Origin: Actinernus sp. WN-2022
Lineage: Eukaryota > Cnidaria > Anthozoa > Actiniaria > Actinernidae
NCBI GenBank assembly: GCA_030867875.1
Contig: JAOWCC010000031.1
Coordinates: forward strand, 56,093 to 120,092
DNA: 64,000 nt
Direction of reading: 5' to 3'
Numbering within the stretch: position 1 is the first letter of the stretch; every line of letters begins with the position of its first letter. The notes under the pieces were generated by a model. It did not search any database and was not told the DNA's origin. It saw only the letters and a list, made by a program, of their open reading frames with translations. Positions 14,938 through 28,678 of the stretch are shown here, piece by piece. The position numbers and the translations under genes were made by a program.

Positions 14938-16535
14938 GTGCATCATCGTGCATCACCGTGCATCAATCTGCATCACCGTGCATCATGGTGCGTCATCGTG
15001 CATCAACCTGCATCATCCTGCATCATCCTGCATCATCCTGCATCATCCTGCATCATCCTGCATCATCCTGCATCATCCTGCATCATCCTGCATCATCCTG
15101 CATCATCCTGCATCATCCTGCATCAGTCTGCGTTATCCTGCATCATCCTGCATCAGTCTACGTTATCCTGCTTCATACTGGCCCATCCTGATTCATGCTG
15201 TCCAATCTTGGCATATCATGAACAAAATAAATAAATAAATAGAAATAAATAAAAAGAAATAGAAATACATAAAGAAATGTATAAAACAAGTAACAAATAA
15301 ATAAATACAACGCATCCTCCTCTTTCATCCTGCATCATCCTGCATCAACCTGCATCATCGTGCATCATCGTGCATCACCGTGCATCAATCTGCATCACCG
15401 TGCATCATCGTGCATCATCGTGCATCAACCTGCATCATCCTGCATCATCCTGCATCATCCTGCATCATCCTGCATCATCCTGCATCATCCTGCATCATCC
15501 TGCATCATCCTGCATCATCCAGCATCATCCTGCATCATCCTGCATCATCCTGCATCATCCTGCATCATCCTGCATCATCCTGCATCATCCTGCATCATCC
15601 TGCATCATCCTGCATCATCCTGCATCATCGTGCATCATCCTGCATCATCCTGCATCAGTCTGCGTTATCCTGCATCAGTCTGCGTTATCCTCCATCATCC
15701 TGCTTCATACTGGCCCATCCTGATTCATGCTGTCCAATCTTGGCATATCATGAACAAAATAAATAAATAAATAGAAATAAATAAAAAGAAATAGAAATAC
15801 ATAAAGAAATGTATAAAACAAGTAACAAATAAATAAATTCAACGCATCCTCCTCTTTCACCCTGCATCATCCTGCATCATCCTGCATCATCCTGCATCAT
15901 CCTGCATCATCCTGCATCATCCTGCATCAGTCTGCGTTATCCTGCATCAGTCTGCGTTATCCTCCATCATCCTGCTTCATACTGGCCCATCCTGATTCAT
16001 GCTGTCCAATCTTGGCATATCATGAACAAAATAAATAAATAAATATAAATAAATAAAAAGAAATAGAAATACATAAAGAAATGTATAAAACAAGTAACAA
16101 ATAAATAAATACAACGCATCCTCCTCTTTCATCCTGCATCATCCTGCATCATCCTGCATCAACCTGCATCATCCTGCATCATCCTGCATCATCCTGCATC
16201 ATCCTGCATCATCCTGCATCATCCTGCATCATCCTGCATCATCCTGCATCATCCTGCATCATCCTGCATCATCGTGCATCATCCTGCATCATCCTGCATC
16301 ATCCTGCATCATCCTGCATCAGTCGGCGTTATCCTGCATCATCCTGCATCAGTCTGCGTTATCCTGCTTCATACTGGCCCATCCTGATTCATGCTGTCCA
16401 ATCTTGGCATATCATGAACAAAATAAATAAATAAATAGAAATAAATAAAAAGAAATAGAAATACAAAAAGAAATGTATAAAACAAGTAACAAATAAATAA
16501 ATACAACGCATCCTCCTCTTTCATCCTACATCATC

Positions 16536-17427
16536 GTGCATCATCGTGCATCACCGTGCATCAATCTGCATCACCGTGCATCATCGTGCATCATCGTGCA
16601 TCATCGTGCGTCATCGTGCATCAACCTGCATCATCCTGCATCATCCTGCATCATCCTGCTTCATCCTGCATCATCCTGCATCGTCATCCTGCATCTGCAT
16701 CATCCTGCATCATCCTGCATCAGTCTGCGTTATCCTGCATCATCCTGCATCAGTCTACGTTATCCTGCTTCATACTGGCCCATCCTGATTCATGCTGTCC
16801 AATCTTGGCATATCATGAACAAAATAAATAAATAAATAGAAATAAATAAAAAGAAATAGAAATACATAAAGAAATGTATAAAACAAGTAACAAATAAATA
16901 AATACAACGCATCCTCCTCTTTCATCCTGCATAATCCTGCATCAACCTGCATCATCGTGCATCATCGTGCATCACCGTGCATCAATCTGCATCACCGTGC
17001 ATCATCGTGCATCATCGTGCATCAACCTGCATCATCCTGCATCATCCTGCATCATCCTGCATCATCCTGCATCATCCTGCATCATCCTGCATCATCCTGC
17101 ATCATCCTGCATCATCCTGCATCACCCTGCATCATCCTGCATCATCCTGCATCATACTGCATCATCCTGCATCATCCTGCATCATCGTGCATCATCCTGC
17201 ATCATCCTGCATCAGTCTGCGTTATCCTGCATCAGTCTGCGTTATCCTCCATCATCCTGCTTCATACTGGCCCATCCTGATTCATGCTGTCCAATCTTGG
17301 CATATCATGAACAAAATAAATAAATAAATAGAAATAAATAAAAAGAAATAGAAATACATAAAGAAATGTATAAAAAATTAACAAATAAATAAATACAACG
17401 CATCCTCCTCTTTCATCCTACATCATC
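16536..17427 (+). repeat. Nested satellite doublet, first copy (892 bp)
   Basis: Two monomers, one with the register-shifted CATCGTCATCC unit and one with a long array, are repeated as a pair in the next 0.8 kb. The first monomers of both pairs look identical over their arrays. Confidence 0.8.
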
Positions 17428-18219
17428 GTGCATCATCGTGCATCACCGTGCATCAATCTGCATCACCGTGCATCATCGTGCATCATCGTGCATCATCGTG
17501 CGTCATCGTGCATCAACCTGCATCATCCTGCATCATCCTGCATCATCCTGCTTCATCCTGCATCATCCTGCATCGTCATCCTGCATCTGCATCATCCTGC
17601 ATCATCCTGCATCAGTCTGCGTTATCCTGCATCATCCTGCATCAGTCTACGTTATCCTGCTTCATACTGGCCCATCCTGATTCATGCTGTCCAATCTTGG
17701 CATATCATGAACAAAATAAATAAATAAATAGAAATAAATAAAAAGAAATAGAAATACATAAAGAAATGTATAAAACAAGTAACAAATAAATAAATACAAC
17801 GCATCCTCCTCTTTCATCCTGCATAATCCTGCATCAACCTGCATCATCGTGCATCATCGTGCATCACCGTGCATCAATCTGCATCACCGTGCATCATCGT
17901 GCATCATCGTGCATCAACCTGCATCATCCTGCATCATCCTGCATCATCCTGCATCATCCTGCATCATCCTGCATCATCGTGCATCATCCTGCATCATCCT
18001 GCATCAGTCTGCGTTATCCTGCATCAGTCTGCGTTATCCTCCATCATCCTGCTTCATACTGGCCCATCCTGATTCATGCTGTCCAATCTTGGCATATCAT
18101 GAACAAAATAAATAAATAAATAGAAATAAATAAAAAGAAATAGAAATACATAAAGAAATGTATAAAAAATTAACAAATAAATAAATACAACGCATCCTCC
18201 TCTTTCATCCTACATCATC
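17428..18219 (+). repeat. Nested satellite doublet, second copy (about 792 bp)
   Basis: Second copy of the pair starting at 16536, at offset 892 bp. Its second monomer is shorter by about 100 bp of 10-bp units. The same nested doublet appears in superunit 2 at 21083-21974 and 21975-22766, so it predates the superunit duplication. Confidence 0.8.
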
Positions 18220-19434
18220 GTGCATCATCGTGCATCACCTTGCATCAATCTGCATCACCGTGCATCATGGTGCGTCATCGTGCATCAACCTGCATCATCC
18301 TGCATCATCCTGCATCATCCTGCATCATCCTGCATCATCCTGCATCATCCTGCATCATCCTGCATCATCCTGCATCATCCTGCATCATCCTGCATCATCC
18401 TGCATCATCCTGCATCAGTCTGCGTTATCCTGCATCATCCTGCATCAGTCTACGTTATCCTGCTTCATACTGGCCCATCCTGATTCATGCTGTCCAATCT
18501 TGGCATATCATGAACAAAATAAATAAATAAATAGAAATAAATAAAAAGAAATAGAAATACATAAAGAAATGTATAAAACAAGTAACAAATAAATAAATAC
18601 AACGCATCCTCCTCTTTCATCCTGCATCATCCTGCATCAACCTGCATCATCGTGCATCATCGTGCATCACCGTGCATCAATCTGCATCACCGTGCATCAT
18701 CGTGCATCATCGTGCATCAACCTGCATCATCCTGCATCATCCTGCATCATCCTGCATCATCCTGCATCATCCTGCATCATCCTGCATCATCCTGCATCAT
18801 CCTGCATCATCCTGCATCATCCAGCATCATCCTGCATCATCCTGCATCATCCTGCATCATCCTGCATCATCCTGCATCATCCTGCATCATCCTGCATCAT
18901 CCTGCATCATCCTGCATCATCCTGCATCATCGTGCATCATCCTGCATCATCCTGCATCAGTCTGCGTTATCCTGCATCAGTCTGCGTTATCCTCCATCAT
19001 CCTGCTTCATACTGGCCCATCCTGATTCATGCTGTCCAATCTTGGCATATCATGAACAAAATAAATAAATAAATAGAAATAAATAAAAAGAAATAGAAAT
19101 ACATAAAGAAATGTATAAAACAAGTAACAAATAAATAAATTCAACGCATCCTCCTCTTTCACCCTGCATCATCCTGCATCATCCTGCATCATCCTGCATC
19201 ATCCTGCATCATCCTGCATCAGTCTGCGTTATCCTGCATCAGTCTGCGTTATCCTCCATCATCCTGCTTCATACTGGCCCATCCTGATTCATGCTGTCCA
19301 ATCTTGGCATATCATGAACAAAATAAATAAATAAATAGAAATAAATAAAAAGAAATAGAAATACATAAAGAAATGTATAAAAAATTAACAAATAAATAAA
19401 TACAACGCATCCTCCTCTTTCATCCTACATCATC

Positions 19435-22400
19435 GTGCATCATCGTGCATCACCGTGCATCAATCTGCATCACCGTGCATCATGGTGCGTCATCGTGCAT
19501 CAACCTGCATCATCCTGCATCATCCTGCATCATCCTGCATCATCCTGCATCATCCTGCATCATCCTGCATCATCCTGCATCATCCTGCATCATCCTGCAT
19601 CATCCTGCATCAGTCTGCGTTATCCTGCATCATCCTGCATCAGTCTACGTTATCCTGCTTCATACTGGCCCATCCTGATTCATGCTGTCCAATCTTGGCA
19701 TATCATGAACAAAATAAATAAATAAATAGAAATAAATAAAAAGAAATAGAAATACATAAAGAAATGTATAAAACAAGTAACAAATAAATAAATACAACGC
19801 ATCCTCCTCTTTCATCCTGCATCATCCTGCATCAACCTGCATCATCGTGCATCATCGTGCATCACCGTGCATCAATCTGCATCACCGTGCATCATCGTGC
19901 ATCATCGTGCATCAACCTGCATCATCCTGCATCATCCTGCATCATCCTGCATCATCCTGCATCATCCTGCATCATCCTGCATCATCCTGCATCATCCTGC
20001 ATCATCCAGCATCATCCTGCATCATCCTGCATCATCCTCCATCATCCTGCATCATCCTGCATCATCCAGCATCATCCTGCATCATCCTGCATCATCCTGC
20101 ATCATCCTGCATCATCCTGCATCATCCTGCATCATCCTGCATCATCCTGCATCATCCTGCATCATCCTGCATCATCGTGCATCATCCTGCATCATCCTGC
20201 ATCAGTCTGCGTTATCCTGCATCAGTCTGCGTTATCCTCCATCATCCTGCTTCATACTGGCCCATCCTGATTCATGCTGTCCAATCTTGGCATATCATGA
20301 ACAAAATAAATAAATAAATAGAAATAAATAAAAAGAAATAGAAATACATAAAGAAATGTATAAAACAAGTAACAAATAAATAAATTCAACGCATCCTCCT
20401 CTTTCACCCTGCATCATCCTGCATCATCCTGCATCATCCTGCATCATCCTGCATCATCCTGCATCATCCTGCATCAGTCTGCGTTATCCTGCATCAGTCT
20501 GCGTTATCCTCCATCATCCTGCTTCATACTGGCCCATCCTGATTCATGCTGTCCAATCTTGGCATATCATGAACAAAATAAATAAATAAATATAAATAAA
20601 TAAAAAGAAATAGAAATACATAAAGAAATGTATAAAACAAGTAACAAATAAATAAATACAACGCATCCTCCTCTTTCATCCTGCATCATCCTGCATCATC
20701 CTGCATCAACCTGCATCATCCTGCATCATCCTGCATCATCCTGCATCATCCTGCATCATCCTGCATCATCCTGCATCATCCTGCATCATCCTGCATCATC
20801 CTGCATCATCCTGCATCATCGTGCATCATCCTGCATCATCCTGCATCATCCTGCATCATCCTGCATCAGTCGGCGTTATCCTGCATCATCCTGCATCAGT
20901 CTGCGTTATCCTGCTTCATACTGGCCCATCCTGATTCATGCTGTCCAATCTTGGCATATCATGAACAAAATAAATAAATAAATAGAAATAAATAAAAAGA
21001 AATAGAAATACAAAAAGAAATGTATAAAACAAGTAACAAATAAATAAATACAACGCATCCTCCTCTTTCATCCTACATCATCGTGCATCATCGTGCATCA
21101 CCGTGCATCAATCTGCATCACCGTGCATCATCGTGCATCATCGTGCATCATCGTGCGTCATCGTGCATCAACCTGCATCATCCTGCATCATCCTGCATCA
21201 TCCTGCTTCATCCTGCATCATCCTGCATCGTCATCCTGCATCTGCATCATCCTGCATCATCCTGCATCAGTCTGCGTTATCCTGCATCATCCTGCATCAG
21301 TCTACGTTATCCTGCTTCATACTGGCCCATCCTGATTCATGCTGTCCAATCTTGGCATATCATGAACAAAATAAATAAATAAATAGAAATAAATAAAAAG
21401 AAATAGAAATACATAAAGAAATGTATAAAACAAGTAACAAATAAATAAATACAACGCATCCTCCTCTTTCATCCTGCATAATCCTGCATCAACCTGCATC
21501 ATCGTGCATCATCGTGCATCACCGTGCATCAATCTGCATCACCGTGCATCATCGTGCATCATCGTGCATCAACCTGCATCATCCTGCATCATCCTGCATC
21601 ATCCTGCATCATCCTGCATCATCCTGCATCATCCTGCATCATCCTGCATCATCCTGCATCATCCTGCATCATCCTGCATCACCCTGCATCATCCTGCATC
21701 ATCCTGCATCATACTGCATCATCCTGCATCATCCTGCATCATCCTGCATCATCCTGCATCAGTCTGCGTTATCCTGCATCAGTCTGCGTTATCCTCCATC
21801 ATCCTGCTTCATACTGGCCCATCCTGATTCATGCTGTCCAATCTTGGCATATCATGAACAAAATAAATAAATAAATAGAAATAAATAAAAAGAAATAGAA
21901 ATACATAAAGAAATGTATAAAAAATTAACAAATAAATAAATACAACGCATCCTCCTCTTTCATCCTACATCATCGTGCATCATCGTGCATCACCGTGCAT
22001 CAATCTGCATCACCGTGCATCATCGTGCATCATCGTGCATCATCGTGCGTCATCGTGCATCAACCTGCATCATCCTGCATCATCCTGCATCATCCTGCTT
22101 CATCCTGCATCATCCTGCATCGTCATCCTGCATCTGCATCATCCTGCATCATCCTGCATCAGTCTGCGTTATCCTGCATCATCCTGCATCAGTCTACGTT
22201 ATCCTGCTTCATACTGGCCCATCCTGATTCATGCTGTCCAATCTTGGCATATCATGAACAAAATAAATAAATAAATAGAAATAAATAAAAAGAAATAGAA
22301 ATACATAAAGAAATGTATAAAACAAGTAACAAATAAATAAATACAACGCATCCTCCTCTTTCATCCTGCATAATCCTGCATCAACCTGCATCATCGTGCA

Positions 22401-23981
22401 TCATCGTGCATCACCGTGCATCAATCTGCATCACCGTGCATCATCGTGCATCATCGTGCATCAACCTGCATCATCCTGCATCATCCTGCATCATCCTGCA
22501 TCATCCTGCATCATCCTGCATCATCGTGCATCATCCTGCATCATCCTGCATCAGTCTGCGTTATCCTGCATCAGTCTGCGTTATCCTCCATCATCCTGCT
22601 TCATACTGGCCCATCCTGATTCATGCTGTCCAATCTTGGCATATCATGAACAAAATAAATAAATAAATAGAAATAAATAAAAAGAAATAGAAATACATAA
22701 AGAAATGTATAAAAAATTAACAAATAAATAAATACAACGCATCCTCCTCTTTCATCCTACATCATCGTGCATCATCGTGCATCACCGTGCATCAATCTGC
22801 ATCACCGTGCATCATGGTGCGTCATCGTGCATCAACCTGCATCATCCTGCATCATCCTGCATCATCCTGCATCATCCTGCATCATCCTGCATCATCCTGC
22901 ATCATCCTGCATCATCCTGCATCATCCTGCATCATCCTGCATCATCCTGCATCATCCTGCATCATCCTGCATCAGTCTGCGTTATCCTGCATCATCCTGC
23001 ATCAGTCTACGTTATCCTGCTTCATACTGGCCCATCCTGATTCATGCTGTCCAATCTTGGCATATCATGAACAAAATAAATAAATAAATAGAAATAAATA
23101 AAAAGAAATAGAAATACATAAAGAAATGTATAAAACAAGTAACAAATAAATAAATACAACGCATCCTCCTCTTTCATCCTGCATCATCCTGCATCAACCT
23201 GCATCATCGTGCATCATCGAGCATCACCGTGCATCAATCTGCATCACCGTGCATCATCGTGCATCATCGTGCATCAACCTGCATCATCCTGCATCATCCT
23301 GCATCATCCTGCATCATCCTGCATCATCCTGCATCATCCTGCATCATCCTGCATCATCCTGCATCATCCAGCATCATCCTGCATCATCCTGCATCATCCT
23401 GCATCATCCTGCATCATCCTGCATCATCCTGCATCATCCTGCATCATCCTGCATCATCCTGCATCATCCTGCATCATCGTGCATCATCCTGCATCATCCT
23501 GCATCAGTCTGCGTTATCCTGCATCAGTCTGCGTTATCCTCCATCATCCTGCTTCATACTGGCCCATCCTGATTCATGCTGTCCAATCTTGGCATATCAT
23601 GAACAAAATAAATAAATAAATAGAAATAAATAAAAAGAAATAGAAATACATAAAGAAATGTATAAAACAAGTAACAAATAAATAAATTCAACGCATCCTC
23701 CTCTTTCACCCTGCATCATCCTGCATCATCCTGCATCATCCTGCATCATCCTGCATCATCCTGCATCAGTCTGCGTTATCCTGCATCAGTCTGCGTTATC
23801 CTCCATCATCCTGCTTCATACTGGCCCATCCTGATTCATGCTGTCCAATCTTGGCATATCATGAACAAAATAAATAAATAAATAGAAATAAATAAAAAGA
23901 AATAGAAATACATAAAGAAATGTATAAAAAATTAACAAATAAATAAATACAACGCATCCTCCTCTTTCATCCTACATCATC
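19435..23981 (+). repeat. Satellite superunit 2 (about 4.55 kb)
   Basis: Second copy of the ordered monomer set. Matching landmarks sit at a near-constant offset of 4547 bp (16536/21083, 16957/21504, 17428/21975, 17849/22396, 18220/22767). Length differences from superunit 1 are multiples of 10 bp, as expected from gain or loss of decamer units. Confidence 0.88.
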
Positions 23982-26690
23982 GTGCATCATCGTGCATCAC
24001 CGTGCATCAATCTGCATCACCGTGCATCATGGTGCGTCATCGTGCATCAACCTGCATCATCCTGCATCATCCTGCATCATCCTGCATCATCCTGCATCAT
24101 CCTGCATCATCCTGCATCATCCTGCATCATCCTGCATCATCCTGCATCATCCTGCATCAGTCTGCGTTATCCTGCATCATCCTGCATCAGTCTACGTTAT
24201 CCTGCTTCATACTGGCCCATCCTGATTCATGCTGTCCAATCTTGGCATATCATGAACAAAATAAATAAATAAATAGAAATAAATAAAAAGAAATAGAAAT
24301 ACATAAAGAAATGTATAAAACAAGTAACAAATAAATAAATACAACGCATCCTCCTCTTTCATCCTGCATCATCCTGCATCATCCTGCATCATCCTGCATC
24401 ATCCTGCATCATCCTGCATCATCCTGCATCATCCTGCATCATCCTGCATCATCCAGCATCATCCTGCATCATCCTGCATCATCCTGCATCATCCTGCATC
24501 ATCCTGCATCATCCTGCATCATCCTGCATCATCCTGCATCATCCTGCATCATCCTGCATCATCCTGCATCATCCTGCATCATCGTGCATCATCCTGCATC
24601 ATCCTGCATCAGTCTGCGTTATCCTGCATCAGTCTGCGTTATCCTCCATCATCCTGCTTCATACTGGCCCATCCTGATTCATGCTGTCCAATCTTGGCAT
24701 ATCATGAACAAAATAAATAAATAAATAGAAATAAATAAAAAGAAATAGAAATACATAAAGAAATGTATAAAACAAGTAACAAATAAATAAATTCAACGCA
24801 TCCTCCTCTTTCACCCTGCATCATCCTGCATCATCCTGCATCATCCTGCATCATCCTGCATCATCCTGCATCAGTCTGCGTTATCCTGCATCAGTCTGCG
24901 TTATCCTCCATCATCCTGCTTCATACTGGCCCATCCTGATTCATGCTGTCCAATCTTGGCATATCATGAACAAAATAAATAAATAAATATAAATAAATAA
25001 AAAGAAATAGAAATACATAAAGAAATGTATAAAACAAGTAACAAATAAATAAATACAACGCATCCTCCTCTTTCATCCTGCATCATCCTGCATCATCCTG
25101 CATCAACCTGCATCATCCTGCATCATCCTGCATCATCCTGCATCATCCTGCATCATCCTGCATCATCCTGCATCATCCTGCATCATCCTGCATCATCCTG
25201 CATCATCCTGCATCATCCTGCATCATCCTGCATCATCCTGCATCATCCTGCATCATCCTGCATCATCCTGCATCATCCTGCATCAGTCGGCGTTATCCTG
25301 CATCATCCTGCATCAGTCTGCGTTATCCTGCTTCATACTGGCCCATCCTGATTCATGCTGTCCAATCTTGGCATATCATGAACAAAATAAATAAATAAAT
25401 AGAAATAAATAAAAAGAAATAGAAATACATAAAGAAATGTATAAAACAAGTAACAAATAAATAAATACAACGCATCCTCCTCTTTCATCCTACATCATCG
25501 TACATCATCGTGCATCACCGTGCATCAATCTGCATCACCGTGCATCATCGTGCATCATCGTGCATCATCGTGCGTCATCGTGCATCAACCTGCATCATCC
25601 TGCATCATCCTGCATCATCCTGCTTCATCCTGCATCATCCTGCATCGTCATCCTGCATCTGCATCATCCTGCATCATCCTGCATCAGTCTGCGTTATCCT
25701 GCATCATCCTGCATCAGTCTACGTTATCCTGCTTCATACTGGCCCATCCTGATTCATGCTGTCCAATCTTGGCATATCATGAACAAAATAAATAAATAAA
25801 TAGAAATAAATAAAAATAAATAGAAATACATAAAGAAATGTATAAAACAAGTAACAAATAAATAAATACAACGCATCCTCCTCTTTCATCCTGCATAATC
25901 CTGCATCAACCTGCATCATCGTGCATCATCGTGCATCACCGTGCATCAATCTGCATCACCGTGCATCATCGTGCATCATCGTGCATCAACCTGCATCATC
26001 CTGCATCATCCTGCATCATCCTGCATCATCCTGCATCATCCTGCATCATCCTGCATCATCCTGCATCATCCTGCATCATCCTGCATCATCCTGCATCATC
26101 CTGCATCATCCTGCATCATACTGCATCATCCTGCATCATCCTGCATCATCGTGCATCATCCTGCATCATCCTGCATCAGTCTGCGTTATCCTGCATCAGT
26201 CTGCGTTATCCTCCATCATCCTGCTTCATACTGGCCCATCCTGATTCATGCTGTCCAATCTTGGCATATCATGAACAAAATAAATAAATAAATAGAAATA
26301 AATAAAAAGAAATAGAAATACATAAAGAAATGTATAAAAAATTAACAAATAAATAAATACAACGCATCCTCCTCTTTCATCCTACATCATCGTGCATCAT
26401 CGTGCATCACCGTGCATCAATCTGCATCACCGTGCATCATCGTGCATCATCGTGCATCATCGTGCGTCATCGTGCATCAACCTGCATCATCCTGCATCAT
26501 CCTGCATCATCCTGCTTCACCCTGCATCATCCTGCATCATCCTGCATCATCCTGCATCATCCTGCATCATCCTGCATCAGTCTGCGTTATCCTGCATCAG
26601 TCTGCGTTATCCTCCATCATCCTGCTTCATACTGGCCCATCCTGATTCATGCTGTCCAATCTTGGCATATCATGAACAAAATAAATAAAT
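23982..26690 (+). repeat. Satellite superunit 3, partial
   Basis: Third, incomplete copy. 23982 matches 19435, 24970 matches 20570, 25510 matches 21083 and 25921 matches 21504. It diverges in the monomer starting at 26392, where the register-shifted unit is absent. It lies at the left flank of island A and takes part in the 14.5-kb duplication. Confidence 0.8.
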
Positions 26691-27633
26691 AAATATAAAT
26701 AAATAAAAAGAAATAGAAATACATAAAGAAATGTATAAAACAAGTAACAAATAAATAAATACAACGCATCCTCCTCTTTCATCCTGCATCATCCTGCATC
26801 ATCCTGCATCAACCTGCATCATCCTGCATCATCCTGCATCATCCTGCATCATCCTGCATCATCCTGCATCATCCTGCATCATCCTGCATCATCCTGCATC
26901 ATCCTGCATCATCCTGCATCATCCTGCATCATCCTGCATCATCCTGCATCATCCTGCATCATCCTGCATCAGTCGGCGTTATCCTGCATCATCCTGCATC
27001 AGTCTGCGTTATCCTGCTTCATACTGGCCCATCCTGATTCATGCTGTCCAATCTTGGCATATCATGAACAAAATAAATAAATAAATAGAAATAAATAAAA
27101 AGAAATAGAAATACATAAAGAAATGTATAAAACAAGTAACAAATAAATAAATACAACGCATCCTCCTCTTTCATCCTACATCATCGTGCATCATCGTGCA
27201 TCACCGTGCATCAATCTGCATCACCGTGCATCATCGTGCATCATCGTGCATCATCGTGCATCAACCTGCACCATCCTGCATCATCCTGCATCATCCTGCA
27301 TCATCCTGCATCATCCTGCATCATCCTGCATCATCCTGCATCATCCTGCATCATCCTGCATCAGTCTGCGTTATCCTGATTCATGCTGTCCAATCTTGGC
27401 ATATCATGAACAAAATAAATAAATAAATAGAAATAAATAAAAATAAATAGAAATACATAAAGAAATGTATAAAAAATTAACAAATAAATAAATACAACGC
27501 ATCCTCCTCTTTCATCCTTTCATCCTACATCATCGTGCATCATCGTGCATCACCGTGCATCAATCTGCATCACCGTGCATCATCGTGCATCATCCTGCAT
27601 CAACCTGCATCATCCTGCATCATCGTGCGTCAT

Positions 27634-28486
27634 TTAAGATTTTAACTTGGGTTTTAAAACTGCTGTTATTCTATCCTTTAAGTGATTCTATCCTTTATTC
27701 TATCCTTTAAGTGAGGATCTCCAGCGAAAACCGAATTTAAATTTAATAAAACGGGATTAAGTTATAACTGAGTAAAGATGTTCAAATTTCGCGCGAAAAC
27801 AAAAGAATTTTAAGAATTTAGCATTATTTTTCCAAATAATTTATGGTTAAAGTTCAGGGTATTTTAAAGTAGAACACGTTAAACTAAATCTGAAGGATAC
27901 AGAGAGGATCGTTTTTGAAAAGGAATTTGTAGATTTTTTAGTTTACAACATTGGGTATTATGATTCACATGACGTCATATCGACGTCATTGTGACGTATA
28001 CGTACGTCTAAATGACATCATAGAGGTATTAAGCATATAGTCCTAAATCAAAAAAAATACAAATGTTATACTTGTTCAAATGCAATATCTTTCTCATTAC
28101 CTTGATTTAATTACCTTGACAGGGAAATACCCCTAAATTTGACTATATATGGTAATATAACAATTAAATTCCTTAAATTCTGGCGGGAGTTTCAAAACCT
28201 AATTTTCCTTATAACTTTAGTTCTTTTTAAGGAAATCAAATCGAGTTTTCGATTTTGTGTTTGTCTTAATAAAGACAAGGTTCTCCATTCAAAAAGTCCT
28301 CACCTTTTCTTATTCGTATGTTTGGCGCGAAATTTGAACGTTCCCTGTGACGTCACATTGTCAATCAATCACTAAAATCAAACAATCACATTTGATGTTC
28401 TCTTGTCTTGAACTATCCTCACACCAAGTTTCAAGTCATTTGGAATTTATGTTTTTAAGTTATTTGCCAAGTGGAAGCAAAAAGGT
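27634..28486. other. Island A left edge, non-coding
   Basis: Unique sequence begins abruptly after GTGCGTCAT of a satellite monomer. It opens with a short direct repeat (ATTCTATCCTTTAAGTG and shortened copies, about 27668-27714). A cluster of TGACGTCA-like motifs follows (27970-28018) and another sits at 28348. A 15-bp inverted repeat (GTTCAAATTTCGCGC) lies at 27780-27794 and 28325-28339. A 78-codon open frame at 28139-28375 has no recognisable family and I do not call it a gene. Confidence 0.6.
27970..28018. promoter_or_regulatory. Cluster of CRE/ATF-like motifs
   Basis: TGACGTCA is present at 27970-27977, followed by CGACGTCA (27981), TGACGTA (27992), TACGTACGTC and ATGACATCAT within 50 bp. 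Perfect TGACGTCA is the known palindromic site for CREB/ATF bZIP factors. Function here is only inferred; such motifs can also belong to an old interspersed repeat. Confidence 0.3.
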
Positions 28487-28489
28487 TCA

Positions 28490-28678
28490 ATTTTGCCATT
28501 GTGATCTGTCGCCATAGGTTACAGTATTAGAATAAGGAACTGACAGTAAATTATGTGAACTCGATCTGAGTGAACACAGACTGTAAGGTCTGAGAAGTTC
28601 ACTTAATATATATTTGGGAGCTTCAGGCCATGGACAGCCATAAAAGTAATTAAAATTTGGCAGCCAGTGAAGTTTATA
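28490..28678 (-). mobile_element. LINE reverse-transcriptase C-terminal remnant
   Basis: The minus-strand translation contains KLHWLP, then APKYILSELLRPY, SLRSSSHNLLSVP and TYGDRS. This order is typical of the region just after the reverse-transcriptase domain in many invertebrate and fish non-LTR retrotransposons. Between LHWLP and APKY the spacing is shorter than usual, suggesting an internal deletion. No reverse-transcriptase catalytic part lies upstream, so this is a dead fragment. It remains open in frame with the candidate exon at 28750-28800, with a stop at 28487. Confidence 0.7.

Larger units (their letters stand above)
14938..19434 (+). repeat. Satellite superunit 1 (about 4.5 kb)
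   Basis: The ordered set of monomers starting with the CATGGTGCGTCAT variant at 14938 recurs in the same order from 19435 and again from 23982. Diagnostic monomers are the long array with a CCAGCATC unit, a short monomer whose spacer has TATAAAT instead of TAGAAAT, and two monomers with the register-shifted CATCGTCATCC unit. The length is about 4497 bp. Confidence 0.85.
1..27633 (+). repeat. Complex satellite array, left block (about 64 monomers)
   Basis: This is a continuous tandem array of compound monomers. Each has a run of 10-bp TGCATCATCC units, a conserved junction containing CTTGGCATATCATGAAC, an AAAT-like spacer and the re-entry motif CATCCTCCTCTTTC. I counted about 64 copies of the conserved junction. 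Monomer length varies mainly by the number of 10-bp units. Long reading frames occur only on the + strand, begin at GTG, and read the same decapeptide in all three frames, so they are not genes. Short minus-strand frames come from the AT-rich spacer. No other gene is visible in this block. Confidence 0.97.

Noticed and set aside
1..27422. Hundreds of overlapping + strand reading frames of 60-190 codons with HHPASSCIIL-type repeats
   Set aside because: They start on GTG, exist in all three frames at once, follow the 10-bp period and end at the AT spacer. They are artefacts of a stop-free decamer, not a protein family.
1..27633. CRISPR array
   Set aside because: The pattern is a nested satellite with variable decamer runs and no unique spacers. 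The island is spliced animal DNA, and no cas genes are present.
1..27633. Telomere or CENP-B box satellite
   Set aside because: I see no TTAGGG-type run and no sequence fitting the CENP-B box core (TTCG....A..CGGG) in the monomer. A centromeric role stays possible but is not shown by sequence.
28085..28140. An 18-bp micro-exon on the minus strand (GGGTATTTCCCTGTCAAG)
   Set aside because: The acceptor context is poor and the donor weak. A phase match alone is too likely by chance at this length.
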